From NCBI GenBank assembly GCA_003164415.1, contig PLTK01000011.1, positions 1 to 5,978 on the forward strand: 5,978 nucleotides of DNA, in the 5' to 3' direction. Every line of letters starts with the position of its first letter. Position 1 is the stretch's first letter. The notes below the pieces were generated by a model. The model was not told where the DNA came from and made no database searches. It saw nothing but the letters and a program-made list of their open reading frames with translations. Positions 1-5,436 of this stretch are shown here, piece by piece. The translations under genes were made by a program, and so were the position numbers. Origin of the DNA: Methanobacterium sp. (GTDB lineage: Archaea > Methanobacteriota > Methanobacteria > Methanobacteriales > Methanobacteriaceae).

Positions 1-170
1 TGAAAAGAACTGGAATGACTGGAGAGGTCATGCAGGTTAAATGCAGAATACTAGATGGAAGAGACAAGGGAAGGATACTCACAAGAAACGTCATGGGAGC
101 TATACGGGAAGGTGACATTTTAATGTTACTGGACACAATAAGGGAAGCTAAGGAAATCCGTACCCCATAA
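1..170 (+). CDS. rps28e: Small ribosomal subunit protein S28e, 5'-truncated by window edge
   Basis: Structural protein of the archaeal/eukaryotic 30S/40S subunit, a small OB-like beta-barrel near the mRNA exit/decoding region. The readable frame starts at base 3 and gives 55 residues ending in EIRTP and TAA (168-170). The stretch TGMTGEVMQVKCRILDGRDK, then GRILTRNVMGAIREGDILML, is typical of S28e: the TG..GEV strand, the RILDGR..GR motif and the NV.G..R.GDIL segment. The family is about 68-71 residues, so roughly 13-16 N-terminal residues and the start lie outside the window. L24e follows after 16 nt, so the two are probably co-transcribed. In related methanogens L7ae usually precedes S28e, but that cannot be seen here. 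Nothing unusual is visible. Confidence 0.95.
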   Translation, partial: KRTGMTGEVMQVKCRILDGRDKGRILTRNVMGAIREGDILMLLDTIREAKEIRTP

Positions 171-186
171 TTAAAAGGTGTTTAAT

Positions 187-348
187 ATGAGAACATGTTC
201 ATTCTGTAAAGAAGAAATTGAAGAAGGCACAGGAAAGATGTACGTCAAAAAGGATGGTACAGTATATTTCTTCTGCAGCAGTAAATGTGAGAAAAACCAG
301 ATTGGACTCGGAAGAGTTCCAAGAAAAGTTAAGTGGGTTAAAAAATGA
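187..348 (+). CDS. rpl24e: Large ribosomal subunit protein L24e (zinc ribbon)
   Basis: Complete 53-residue protein, starting MRTCSFCKEEIEEGTGKMYV and ending KVKWVKK. It is too short for usual ORF thresholds but clearly L24e. Four cysteines form the zinc site: C4-x2-C7 near the N-terminus and C30-x3-C34, followed by the basic tail N-Q-I-G-L-G-R-V-P-R-K-V that contacts rRNA. Archaeal L24e is normally about 53-65 residues, so this is full length. The ATG has GGTG at 177-180, 6 nt upstream, a modest but well-placed SD. The stop TGA (346-348) overlaps the ndk ATG (345-347), which implies translational coupling. It probably sits in one transcript with S28e upstream and ndk downstream. Confidence 0.96.
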   Translation: MRTCSFCKEEIEEGTGKMYVKKDGTVYFFCSSKCEKNQIGLGRVPRKVKWVKK

Positions 349-803
349 AACAGAGAAGTTTTGTAATGCTGAAACCTGATGCAGTCAAAAGAAGACTTGT
401 AGGAACGGTTCTAGGCAAGTTTGAAAAACGCGGTCTTAAGATCATGGCGGCGAAGATGATGTTTATCGACACAAACTTGGCCAAAAAGCATTACGGAGAA
501 CACTCTGAAAAACCTTTCTTCAGCGACTTGGTGGAATATATAACATCAGGTCCAGTTCTTGCAACTGTAATTGAAGGAGAAGAATGTATAGCTCTAATCA
601 GAAGGATGGTTGGTGCTACAAATCCACAGGAAGCTGATCTAGGAACAATCAGAGGCGATTATGCCATTGATACTGGAAGAAATATTATCCATGCATCAGA
701 TTCAGCTGATTCAGCAGCAAGAGAAATATCACTATTTTTCGAAGACTCTGAGATCTGTGAGTACAACCTGCCTGATGAAGAACTAATATACGAAGAACCA
801 TAA
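345..803 (+). CDS. ndk: Nucleoside diphosphate kinase
   Basis: Transfers the gamma-phosphate of ATP to NDPs, using a phosphohistidine intermediate, and so supplies GTP, CTP and UTP in the cytoplasm. The 152-residue length is normal for the family. The N-terminal strand has the VMLKPDAV motif with K10. R86 and R103 lie at nucleotide-phosphate binding positions, and the G100-T-I-R-G-D block is conserved. The catalytic histidine is H116 in N-I-I-H-A-S-D-S (113-120), the family signature, with the acidic C-terminal tail typical of archaeal members. The ATG overlaps the L24e stop as ATGA. Only a weak GTGGG (333-337) lies upstream, so initiation probably relies on coupling to L24e. The position just before infB places a GTP-producing enzyme beside two translational GTPases, but a functional link is inference. 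Confidence 0.97.
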   Translation: MKQRSFVMLKPDAVKRRLVGTVLGKFEKRGLKIMAAKMMFIDTNLAKKHYGEHSEKPFFSDLVEYITSGPVLATVIEGEECIALIRRMVGATNPQEADLGTIRGDYAIDTGRNIIHASDSADSAAREISLFFEDSEICEYNLPDEELIYEEP

Positions 804-806
804 ATA

Positions 807-837
807 GAGCTCTTAATTTTTTTTAAGCTCTTAATTT
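807..837 (+). terminator. Possible ndk terminator: bulged hairpin, T8 run and direct repeat
   Basis: Just after the ndk stop, GAGC-TTAA (807-816, with two bases bulged) can pair with TTAAGCTC (823-830), with a loop of Ts. The T run spans 817-824, and a second T-rich stretch (835-841, interrupted by C838) follows. Archaeal termination mainly needs U-tracts, so the T-rich DNA alone may end some transcripts before infB. The same region is a perfect 12-nt direct repeat, AGCTCTTAATTT at 808-819 and 826-837 (period 18). This is a guess from sequence only. Read-through into infB is equally possible, since the gap is only 49 nt. Confidence 0.35.
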
Positions 838-841
838 CTTT

Positions 842-847
842 GGAGGT
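842..847 (+). promoter_or_regulatory. Ribosome binding site GGAGGT setting the infB TTG start
   Basis: A near-perfect SD lies 5 nt before TTG 853-855 and decides this start. No ATG or GTG lies between it and the conserved IRSPIVSVLGHVDH segment, which begins at codon 3. Confidence 0.85.
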
Positions 848-852
848 TAAAA

Positions 853-2640
853 TTGAAGATTCGATCACCCATAGTGTCTGTTTTAGGTCATGTTGACCAC
901 GGTAAAACCACCCTTCTAGATTATATAAGAGGCGGTGCAATGGCCCAAAATGAAGCAGGTGGAATAACTCAACATATAGGTGGAACTGAAATCCCAATGG
1001 AAGTCATTGAAACCATATGCGGAGACCTCCTGAAGAAGTTAGATATAAGGGAAACCATGCCCGGATTATTTTTCATAGACACTCCAGGTCACGAAGCTTT
1101 CACAACTCTCCGTAAAAGAGGTGGTGCACTTGCAGATCTTGCAATACTCGTGGTTGATATTAAAGAGGGATTCAAACCCCAAACCTACGAGGCACTAAAT
1201 ATACTTAAAACTTTTAAAACTCCCTTTGTAGTTGCAGCTACTAAGATCGACAGAGTATATGGTTGGGAGACCCATAAGGGTTTGTCATTCATGCAAACCT
1301 ATAAGAAACAGGCTGCAAATGTACAAGAAAAACTTGATACTGGTATTTATGAACTTTTAGGTATATTACATGATGAAGGTTTTGAATCTGAGAGGTTTGA
1401 CCGTGTTGAAAACTTTGCAAAACAGATCTGCATCATCCCTATAAGTGCCAAAACTGGTGAAGGAATACCCGAACTTTTAACTATGTTGATGGGACTTGCT
1501 CAGCAGTATTTGAAAAAACAGCTGCAATTAGAACCAGATGCTCCTGCAAAAGGAACTATATTAGAAGTTAAAGAGGAAAAAGGTCTTGGTGTGACCGTTG
1601 ATGCTGTTATATACGATGGCATTCTCAGAAAAAATGATACCATACTTTTAACCAGCTTGGATAAAGTTATTACAACTAAAATACGATCATTATTAAAACC
1701 CAGACCCCTTGAAGAGATGAGGGATTCTAAAAAACGTTTCCAAAAGGTTGACGAGGTTGTTGCAGCAGCAGGAATCAAGATCGTTGCACCAAAAATTGAA
1801 AACGTTATTTCGGGTTCACCACTCAGAGTTGCTAGGGGTAATTTAGAAGGGGTCAAGGAAGAGATACTAAATGAAATTGAAAGTATCAAAATAGACACCG
1901 ATGAAATGGGTGTTATAGTAAAGGCAGATACATTAGGATCATTAGAAGCACTGGTTAGCATGTTAAGAAACATGGACGTACCTATAAGAACTGCTGATAT
2001 CGGTGACATCTCCAGAAGAGATGTTGTAGAAGCATCAATAGTTCAAAAGGATAATCCAGAGTACGGTGTGATAATAGCATTCAACATTAAAATACTGCCA
2101 TCTGCATCTGAAGAAATTAAAGCTACAGGTGTTAAACTATTCTCTGCAGATGTTATTTACCAACTCACAGAAGATTATGCTGAATGGACAGCTGCAGCAG
2201 AAGAGAGAAAGAAAAAAGAGTGGATTGATGCAATAATACGTCCTGCAAAAATACGTATAATTCCCAAACTTGTGTTCAGGTTCAGTAAACCTGCTATAGC
2301 CGGAATTGAAGTGCTTGGAGGTACTGTTAAAAAAGATAGCATTCTAATAAGCAGTACCGGTGCAAGGGTTGGCAGAGTTGAGAGCATGCAGGACAAGGGT
2401 GATAACAAACCATCAACATCCAAGGGCCAACAAGTTGCAATGGCCATTAAAGATGCTGTTTTTGGAAAAGATTTTGAGGAAGGCGACGTACTCTACGTTG
2501 ACATACCTGAAGGTCACTACAAAATTCTAGAATCAGAGCTTAAATCCAAACTTTCAGAGGACGAACTTCAAATACTCGAAGAACTAGTTGAAATAAAGAG
2601 AAAAGAAGACGGTCTTTGGGGGCTGAGAGCAGAATATTAA
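853..2640 (+). CDS. infB: Translation initiation factor aIF5B (IF2/eIF5B family GTPase)
   Basis: Ribosome-dependent GTPase that promotes subunit joining and stabilises initiator tRNA late in initiation. At 595 residues it matches the compact archaeal form, without the long N-terminal extension of eIF5B. The G domain (about 1-225) shows P-loop GHVDHGKT (12-19), switch I with T39 in GGITQHIGG, G3 DTPGH (76-80), G4 TKID (130-133) and G5 SAKTG (198-202). Domain II is a beta-barrel (about 230-330), domain III spans about 350-440, a linker helix lies around 445-465, and domain IV (about 465-550) ends in C-terminal helices that in this family bind aIF1A. The start is TTG with an excellent SD. The G4 motif has Thr where Asn is usual (codon ACT at 1240-1242). 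No intein interrupts the P-loop, although some methanogens carry one there. It follows ndk by 49 nt. Confidence 0.97.
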   Translation: MKIRSPIVSVLGHVDHGKTTLLDYIRGGAMAQNEAGGITQHIGGTEIPMEVIETICGDLLKKLDIRETMPGLFFIDTPGHEAFTTLRKRGGALADLAILVVDIKEGFKPQTYEALNILKTFKTPFVVAATKIDRVYGWETHKGLSFMQTYKKQAANVQEKLDTGIYELLGILHDEGFESERFDRVENFAKQICIIPISAKTGEGIPELLTMLMGLAQQYLKKQLQLEPDAPAKGTILEVKEEKGLGVTVDAVIYDGILRKNDTILLTSLDKVITTKIRSLLKPRPLEEMRDSKKRFQKVDEVVAAAGIKIVAPKIENVISGSPLRVARGNLEGVKEEILNEIESIKIDTDEMGVIVKADTLGSLEALVSMLRNMDVPIRTADIGDISRRDVVEASIVQKDNPEYGVIIAFNIKILPSASEEIKATGVKLFSADVIYQLTEDYAEWTAAAEERKKKEWIDAIIRPAKIRIIPKLVFRFSKPAIAGIEVLGGTVKKDSILISSTGARVGRVESMQDKGDNKPSTSKGQQVAMAIKDAVFGKDFEEGDVLYVDIPEGHYKILESELKSKLSEDELQILEELVEIKRKEDGLWGLRAEY

Positions 2641-2680
2641 CCCCCATATTAATTTAGAATAAAATTTAGATATATATTAA

Positions 2681-2697
2681 TGATTCTTAACGAATCA
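2681..2697. repeat. Inverted repeat TGATTC-n5-GAATCA in infB-S6e gap
   Basis: Perfect 6-bp arms (2681-2686 and 2692-2697) around a 5-nt spacer, inside a 137-nt AT-rich gap. There is no T-run directly after it, so it is not a convincing terminator. It lies upstream of the candidate S6e promoter, where an operator would fit. An 8-bp palindrome ATGATCAT follows at 2701-2708. Its function is unknown. Confidence 0.4.
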
Positions 2698-2722
2698 ACC
2701 ATGATCATTGATTTACACAATG

Positions 2723-2741
2723 GAAAACGATAAATAATATA
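2723..2741 (+). promoter_or_regulatory. Candidate archaeal BRE/TATA promoter for S6e-aIF2gamma-PIN
   Basis: A purine-rich GAAAAC element (BRE-like) precedes an AT-only TATA-like stretch (2730-2741). Transcription would be expected near 2758-2765, giving a very short leader before the SD at 2766-2770. A second TATA-like stretch at 2671-2678 (TATATATT) is an alternative and would give a leader of about 75 nt. The choice cannot be made from sequence alone. Confidence 0.4.
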
Positions 2742-2765
2742 GATTATAAAGAACCAGAGTAAGAT

Positions 2766-2770
2766 GGAGG
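2766..2770 (+). promoter_or_regulatory. Ribosome binding site GGAGG setting the S6e TTG start
   Basis: GGAGG lies 7 nt before TTG 2778-2780. The conserved start of S6e (AFKLVISE) follows this TTG directly, and no in-frame ATG comes earlier. Confidence 0.85.
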
Positions 2771-2777
2771 AGATATA

Positions 2778-3155
2778 TTGGCATTTAAATTAGTTATTTC
2801 AGAAGGCGAGATGAGCCACCAAGTCGAAGTAGATACTGCAGAGTCAAAAAAACTCATTGGATTAATAATCGGTGAGGAATTCGATGCTTCTCTTGTTGGT
2901 TTAGCTGGATATAAACTCAAAATAACCGGTGGAAGCGATAAAAATGGATTTCCTATGAAAAAGGATGTCGACGGACAGAGAAGGATAAAAAGTCTTCTAG
3001 CTGGAGGAATAGGGTTCAATCCAAAGAGAGATGGGCAGAGAAGAAGAAAAACTGTCCGGGGAAATACATTATCCAGCGATATAGTACAGATCAACACTAT
3101 CGTTACCCAGAAGGGTGAAAAGGATATAAAAGAAATTTTAGAAAGTGAGGAGTAA
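2778..3155 (+). CDS. rps6e: Small ribosomal subunit protein S6e
   Basis: Ribosomal protein of the 30S subunit, the homologue of eukaryotic RPS6 without the phosphorylated C-terminal tail. The 125 residues match the short archaeal form. It begins MAFKLVISEGEM, followed by the conserved LIGLIIGEEFDASLVGLAGY region (about 26-45) and KLKITGGSDKNGFPMKKDV (about 46-64). The later GIGFNPKRDGQRRRKTVRGNT block (about 77-97) is strongly basic and a hallmark of S6e rRNA binding. The family continues with SSDIVQINTIV and an acidic end. The start is TTG with GGAGG 7 nt upstream. aIF2-gamma begins 19 nt after the stop, so the two are very likely co-transcribed and perhaps coupled. Confidence 0.97.
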   Translation: MAFKLVISEGEMSHQVEVDTAESKKLIGLIIGEEFDASLVGLAGYKLKITGGSDKNGFPMKKDVDGQRRIKSLLAGGIGFNPKRDGQRRRKTVRGNTLSSDIVQINTIVTQKGEKDIKEILESEE

Positions 3156-3163
3156 AACTTACG

Positions 3164-3167
3164 GGTG
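3164..3167 (+). promoter_or_regulatory. GGTG ribosome binding site that decides the aIF2-gamma start
   Basis: GGTG lies 7 nt before GTG 3175-3177. It supports that start over the longer in-frame GTG at 3145, which sits inside S6e and has no SD. Confidence 0.6.
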
Positions 3168-3174
3168 TAATATC

Positions 3175-4401
3175 GTGAAAGTACAGTCTGAAATAAACAT
3201 AGGGCTAGTGGGACATGTTGACCACGGCAAAACAACTCTGACAAAAGCCCTATCCGGCATATGGACAGACACACACAGCGAAGAAACAAAAAGAGGCATC
3301 TCAATTAGATTGGGTTATGCTGACATAACCTTCAGAAGATGCACTACTTGTCCGGCTCCACAATGTTTCACAACTGCATTAGTATGCAGTCACTGTGGAG
3401 AAGAAACAAGTACACTTCGAAAGGTATCCTTCGTTGATTCACCAGGACATGAAACATTAATGGCCACCATGCTTTCAGGAGCAGCCATAATGGATGGAGC
3501 TGTTCTTGTGATAGCTGCCAATGAACCTTGTCCACAACCACAAACCAAGGAACATCTAATGGCATTGGATGTCATAGGTGTCAAGGAAGTTATAGTAGTT
3601 CAAAATAAAATAGATATTGTGTCAAAAGAAAGGGCAATAGAAAGCTATAACGAAATAAAAGAGTTTGTTCAGGGAACCTGCGCAGAAGATGCTCCTATAA
3701 TACCAGTTTCAGCGCAGCAGGGTGCAAACATCGACATTTTAATAGAAGTTATACAAGAGAATGTGAGAACTCCCAGGAGATCACTTAGGAAATCCCCGAG
3801 GATGTTTGTTGCAAGGTCATTCGATATCAACAAACCAGGATCCAGTCCTGAAAATATCCAAGGTGGAGTAATAGGCGGTTCACTTATTCAGGGAAAACTC
3901 AAAGTTGGGGACGAACTGGAAATAAAGCCAGGAATCCAAATCAAGAATAAAGGAAAACTTGAGTGGATGAGTTTACACTCTGAAATCACTGGTCTTGTTG
4001 CTGCAGGTGAAAATGTAGATGAAATTGGCCCAGGAGGGCTAATAGGTGTAGGTACAAAATTAGATCCCTCACTTACCAAGGCAGATTCATTATCTGGATC
4101 AGTCGCAGGAAAACCTGGTACACTACCACCAATAATGCATAGCTTCATAATGAAAACTCATCTACTGGATAGGGTTGTTGGTACCAAGGAGGAACGTAAA
4201 GTTGACCCAATAAAATCTTCTGAACTCCTCATGATAAACATTGGAACATCAACATCTATTGGTACTGTAACCAGTGCAAGGAAGAATGAAGTTGAAGTCA
4301 ACCTCAAACTACCTGTATGTGCTGAGGAAGGACAGAGAGTTGCTTTAAGTAGGCGTGTAGGGGCAAGGTGGAGGTTAATTGGATATGGTATCATCAAATA
4401 A
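3175..4401 (+). CDS. eif2g: Translation initiation factor aIF2 subunit gamma (GTPase)
   Basis: Core subunit of the aIF2 heterotrimer. It binds GTP and initiator Met-tRNA and delivers the tRNA to the 30S subunit. From GTG 3175 the protein has 408 residues, the usual archaeal length, and starts MKVQSEINIGLVGHVDHGKT. Motifs are P-loop GHVDHGKT (13-20), switch I with TKRGISIRLGYAD (38-50), a zinc knuckle with C56-x2-C59 and C71-x2-C74, G3 DSPGH (88-92), G4 NKID (144-147) and the G5-like SAQ (179-181). Beta-barrel domains II and III (about 205-408) end with ARRVGARWRLIGYG-type sequence. A longer in-frame start at 3145 would add 10 residues and overlap S6e, but lacks an SD. The 3' end (4370-4375) supplies the SD for the following PIN gene, which overlaps by 17 nt. 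The alpha and beta subunit genes are not in this window. Confidence 0.97.
   Translation: MKVQSEINIGLVGHVDHGKTTLTKALSGIWTDTHSEETKRGISIRLGYADITFRRCTTCPAPQCFTTALVCSHCGEETSTLRKVSFVDSPGHETLMATMLSGAAIMDGAVLVIAANEPCPQPQTKEHLMALDVIGVKEVIVVQNKIDIVSKERAIESYNEIKEFVQGTCAEDAPIIPVSAQQGANIDILIEVIQENVRTPRRSLRKSPRMFVARSFDINKPGSSPENIQGGVIGGSLIQGKLKVGDELEIKPGIQIKNKGKLEWMSLHSEITGLVAAGENVDEIGPGGLIGVGTKLDPSLTKADSLSGSVAGKPGTLPPIMHSFIMKTHLLDRVVGTKEERKVDPIKSSELLMINIGTSTSIGTVTSARKNEVEVNLKLPVCAEEGQRVALSRRVGARWRLIGYGIIK
4370..4375 (+). promoter_or_regulatory. GGAGGT ribosome binding site for the PIN gene, inside aIF2-gamma
   Basis: A perfect SD core lies 9 nt before ATG 4385-4387. The same bases encode W-R-L near the conserved C-terminus of aIF2-gamma. 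It supports an upstream PIN start that includes the LDAN strand. The later ATG at 4432 has no SD at a usable distance. Confidence 0.65.
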
Positions 4402-4800
4402 TTGTGAGGCAATTCTAGACGCAAATTTTTTATGATGTCGGCTCAGTTTCATGTAGACGTTGTTAGTGAACTTGAGAAGATCCTTCCATCTTGCAAATTA
4501 TTAGTTCCAACAGCTGTTTTAAATGAACTCAGTCGTATAAAAAATAGGACTAAGGGTAAAAACAAAATCGCTGCATCCATAGCCATAAAAATCGCAACTT
4601 CTTCCCCCATTGTTGTTCTAGAAATGGAACTGAACCATGGGGAAAGTGTTGATGATTCACTTCTCAGATTATCCGAAAAATCACGGTTATTATGTACTAA
4701 TGATCGTGAATTAAGAATAAAAGCTAGGGAAAAAGACATTAATGTTATATTCCTACGACAGAGAAGATATCTGGATGTTGATGGACATTTAAACCCATAA
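4385..4800 (+). CDS. PIN-domain (Fcf1/Utp24-like) nuclease, frame interrupted at T6A
   Basis: PIN proteins are Mg-dependent RNases. The archaeal relatives usually beside aIF2-gamma resemble Fcf1/Utp24, which acts in rRNA processing, but the exact role here is inferred. Two pieces are seen. ATG 4385 encodes MVSSNNCEAILDANFL and then hits TGA (4433-4435). A 122-residue frame from ATG 4432 then runs to TAA 4798-4800. Joined by a -1 step they make 138 residues with the full PIN acid set: D12 in ILDAN, E48 in LNEL, D90/D91 in ESVDDSL and D107 in TNDREL. The 122-residue part alone lacks the first catalytic Asp and the first strand. The upstream ATG has an SD (GGAGGT, 9 nt) and the downstream one does not. 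The switch is at U UUU UUA (4426-4432), and the stop and second ATG overlap as ATGA. Options are programmed frameshift, reinitiation, natural inactivation, or a one-base sequencing error. Confidence 0.8.
4426..4435 (+). other. Slippery heptamer T TTT TTA followed by TGA, overlapping ATG
   Basis: Read in the upstream frame as AAT TTT TTA TGA. The heptamer matches the X XXY YYZ form of -1 frameshift sites and is the same U UUU UUA used by HIV-1 gag-pol. After a -1 slip the next codons are ATG ATG TCG, which is the frame of the rest of the PIN protein. I see no strong stem within 5-10 nt downstream. A weak nested stem (4468-4472 with 4503-4507, and 4477-4481 with 4488-4492) lies too far away for a classical stimulator. 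A SD-like GAGG at 4406-4409 is 16 nt upstream. Confidence 0.5.
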
Positions 4801-4812
4801 TTATCGCAATTA

Positions 4813-4844
4813 TGATCATGATCAGATATATCTGATTATCATTA
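4813..4844. repeat. Imperfect 32-nt palindrome in PIN-ppa gap
   Basis: Centred between 4828 and 4829. The core TCAGATATATCTGA (4822-4835) is perfect, extends by A-T at 4821/4836, and continues outward with G-T wobbles at 4820/4837 and 4814/4843 and one mismatch at 4817/4840. It could act as a terminator hairpin for the PIN transcript or as an operator for ppa. There is no T-run directly after it, so a regulatory site is at least as likely. Confidence 0.5.
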
Positions 4845-4846
4845 AT

Positions 4847-4858
4847 GAATATAAAAAT
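4847..4858 (+). promoter_or_regulatory. Candidate archaeal promoter (TATA-box) for ppa
   Basis: TATAAAAA at 4850-4857, preceded by a purine-containing TGAA. The expected start is about 25 nt downstream, near 4878, just before the SD GGAGG at 4880-4884, so the leader would be very short. Another TATA-like core at 4825-4832 sits inside the palindrome. Confidence 0.45.
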
Positions 4859-4862
4859 ATTT

Positions 4863-4877
4863 CAACCTTAAAGGTTG
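4863..4877. repeat. Inverted repeat CAACCTT-A-AAGGTTG just before the ppa SD
   Basis: Perfect 7-bp arms (4863-4869, 4871-4877) around one base. As RNA it could form a 5-bp stem with a 5-nt loop ending 2 nt before the SD. If transcription starts near 4878 it would instead be a DNA site between the TATA box and the start point, a classic repressor position. Confidence 0.45.
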
Positions 4878-4892
4878 CAGGAGGAATAAATT

Positions 4893-5414
4893 ATGAATCT
4901 CTGGAAAGATATACCAACTGGACCATCGGATCCAGAAGTAATATACGCTGTTGTGGAAATTCCAAAAGGATCAAGAAATAAGTATGAATACGACAAGGAT
5001 ATGGAAGCATTTGCACTTGACAGAGTTCTATACTCACCATTCCACTATCCTGCTGAGTACGGTATAATACCACAAACACTTTGGGACGATGGAGATCCAA
5101 TGGATGTACTCGTTATTATGGACGAAGCCACATTTCCAGGTTGTGTCATAGAAACCAGGCCCATCGGAATCATGAGAATGTTAGACGGCGGAGACAGCGA
5201 CGATAAAGTATTAGGAGTCCCTGTAAACGATCCTCGATTTACCGACATCAAAGATATAACCGATGTACCAAAACAATTTTTAGATGAAATTGAACACTTC
5301 TTCTCAGACTACAAAAAACTGGAAGGTAAAACAACCAAAGTTTTAGGATGGGAAAATGCAGAAAAAGCATTTGAAGCAATAAAACACTCTAAAGACTTGT
5401 ACAACGAAATGTGA
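4893..5414 (+). CDS. ppa: Inorganic pyrophosphatase, family I (soluble)
   Basis: Hydrolyses pyrophosphate from nucleotide polymerisation, tRNA charging and other syntheses to two phosphates, in the cytoplasm, with Mg. The 173 residues match the family. The signature DGDPMDV supplies D66, D68 and D71. Other expected active-site residues are E22, K30, E32 (N-K-Y-E-Y), R44, Y56 (P-A-E-Y-G), D98, D103, K105, Y140 and K141, which I assign by comparison with the well-known E. coli enzyme pattern. No key residue is missing. The ATG at 4893 has GGAGG (4880-4884) 8 nt upstream. A 92-nt gap with a TATA box and palindromes suggests its own promoter. It lies between translation genes and rpoE1, which fits housekeeping pyrophosphate removal during RNA and protein synthesis. 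Confidence 0.97.
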   Translation: MNLWKDIPTGPSDPEVIYAVVEIPKGSRNKYEYDKDMEAFALDRVLYSPFHYPAEYGIIPQTLWDDGDPMDVLVIMDEATFPGCVIETRPIGIMRMLDGGDSDDKVLGVPVNDPRFTDIKDITDVPKQFLDEIEHFFSDYKKLEGKTTKVLGWENAEKAFEAIKHSKDLYNEM

Positions 5415-5436
5415 TCAGATCAAAAACTGTTAATTT

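Noticed and set aside
886..909. Possible intein at the aIF5B P-loop
   Set aside because: Some methanogens carry inteins in infB, but GHVDHGKTT is uninterrupted and the protein has normal length.
659..997. Minus-strand open frame across the ndk-infB junction
   Set aside because: It is antisense to two confidently identified genes, has no SD or known motif, and its composition looks like a reverse-strand shadow.
3145..3177. Longer aIF2-gamma start at GTG 3145
   Set aside because: It adds ten residues not typical of the family, overlaps S6e and lacks an SD. GTG 3175 has GGTG at 7 nt and gives the expected MKVQSEINIG start.
2744..3304. 186-residue minus-strand open frame opposite S6e and aIF2-gamma
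   Set aside because: It is rich in Ser/Leu/Phe/Cys, as expected from antisense of lysine/glutamate-rich genes, and has no recognisable domain. The other minus-strand frames at 1500-2009, 2175-2447, 3888-4148 and 4158-4424 look the same.
4432..4800. Simple 122-residue PIN protein starting at ATG 4432 as the full gene
   Set aside because: It loses the first beta strand and the first catalytic Asp (LDAN), and has no SD. The missing part is encoded directly upstream in the other frame.
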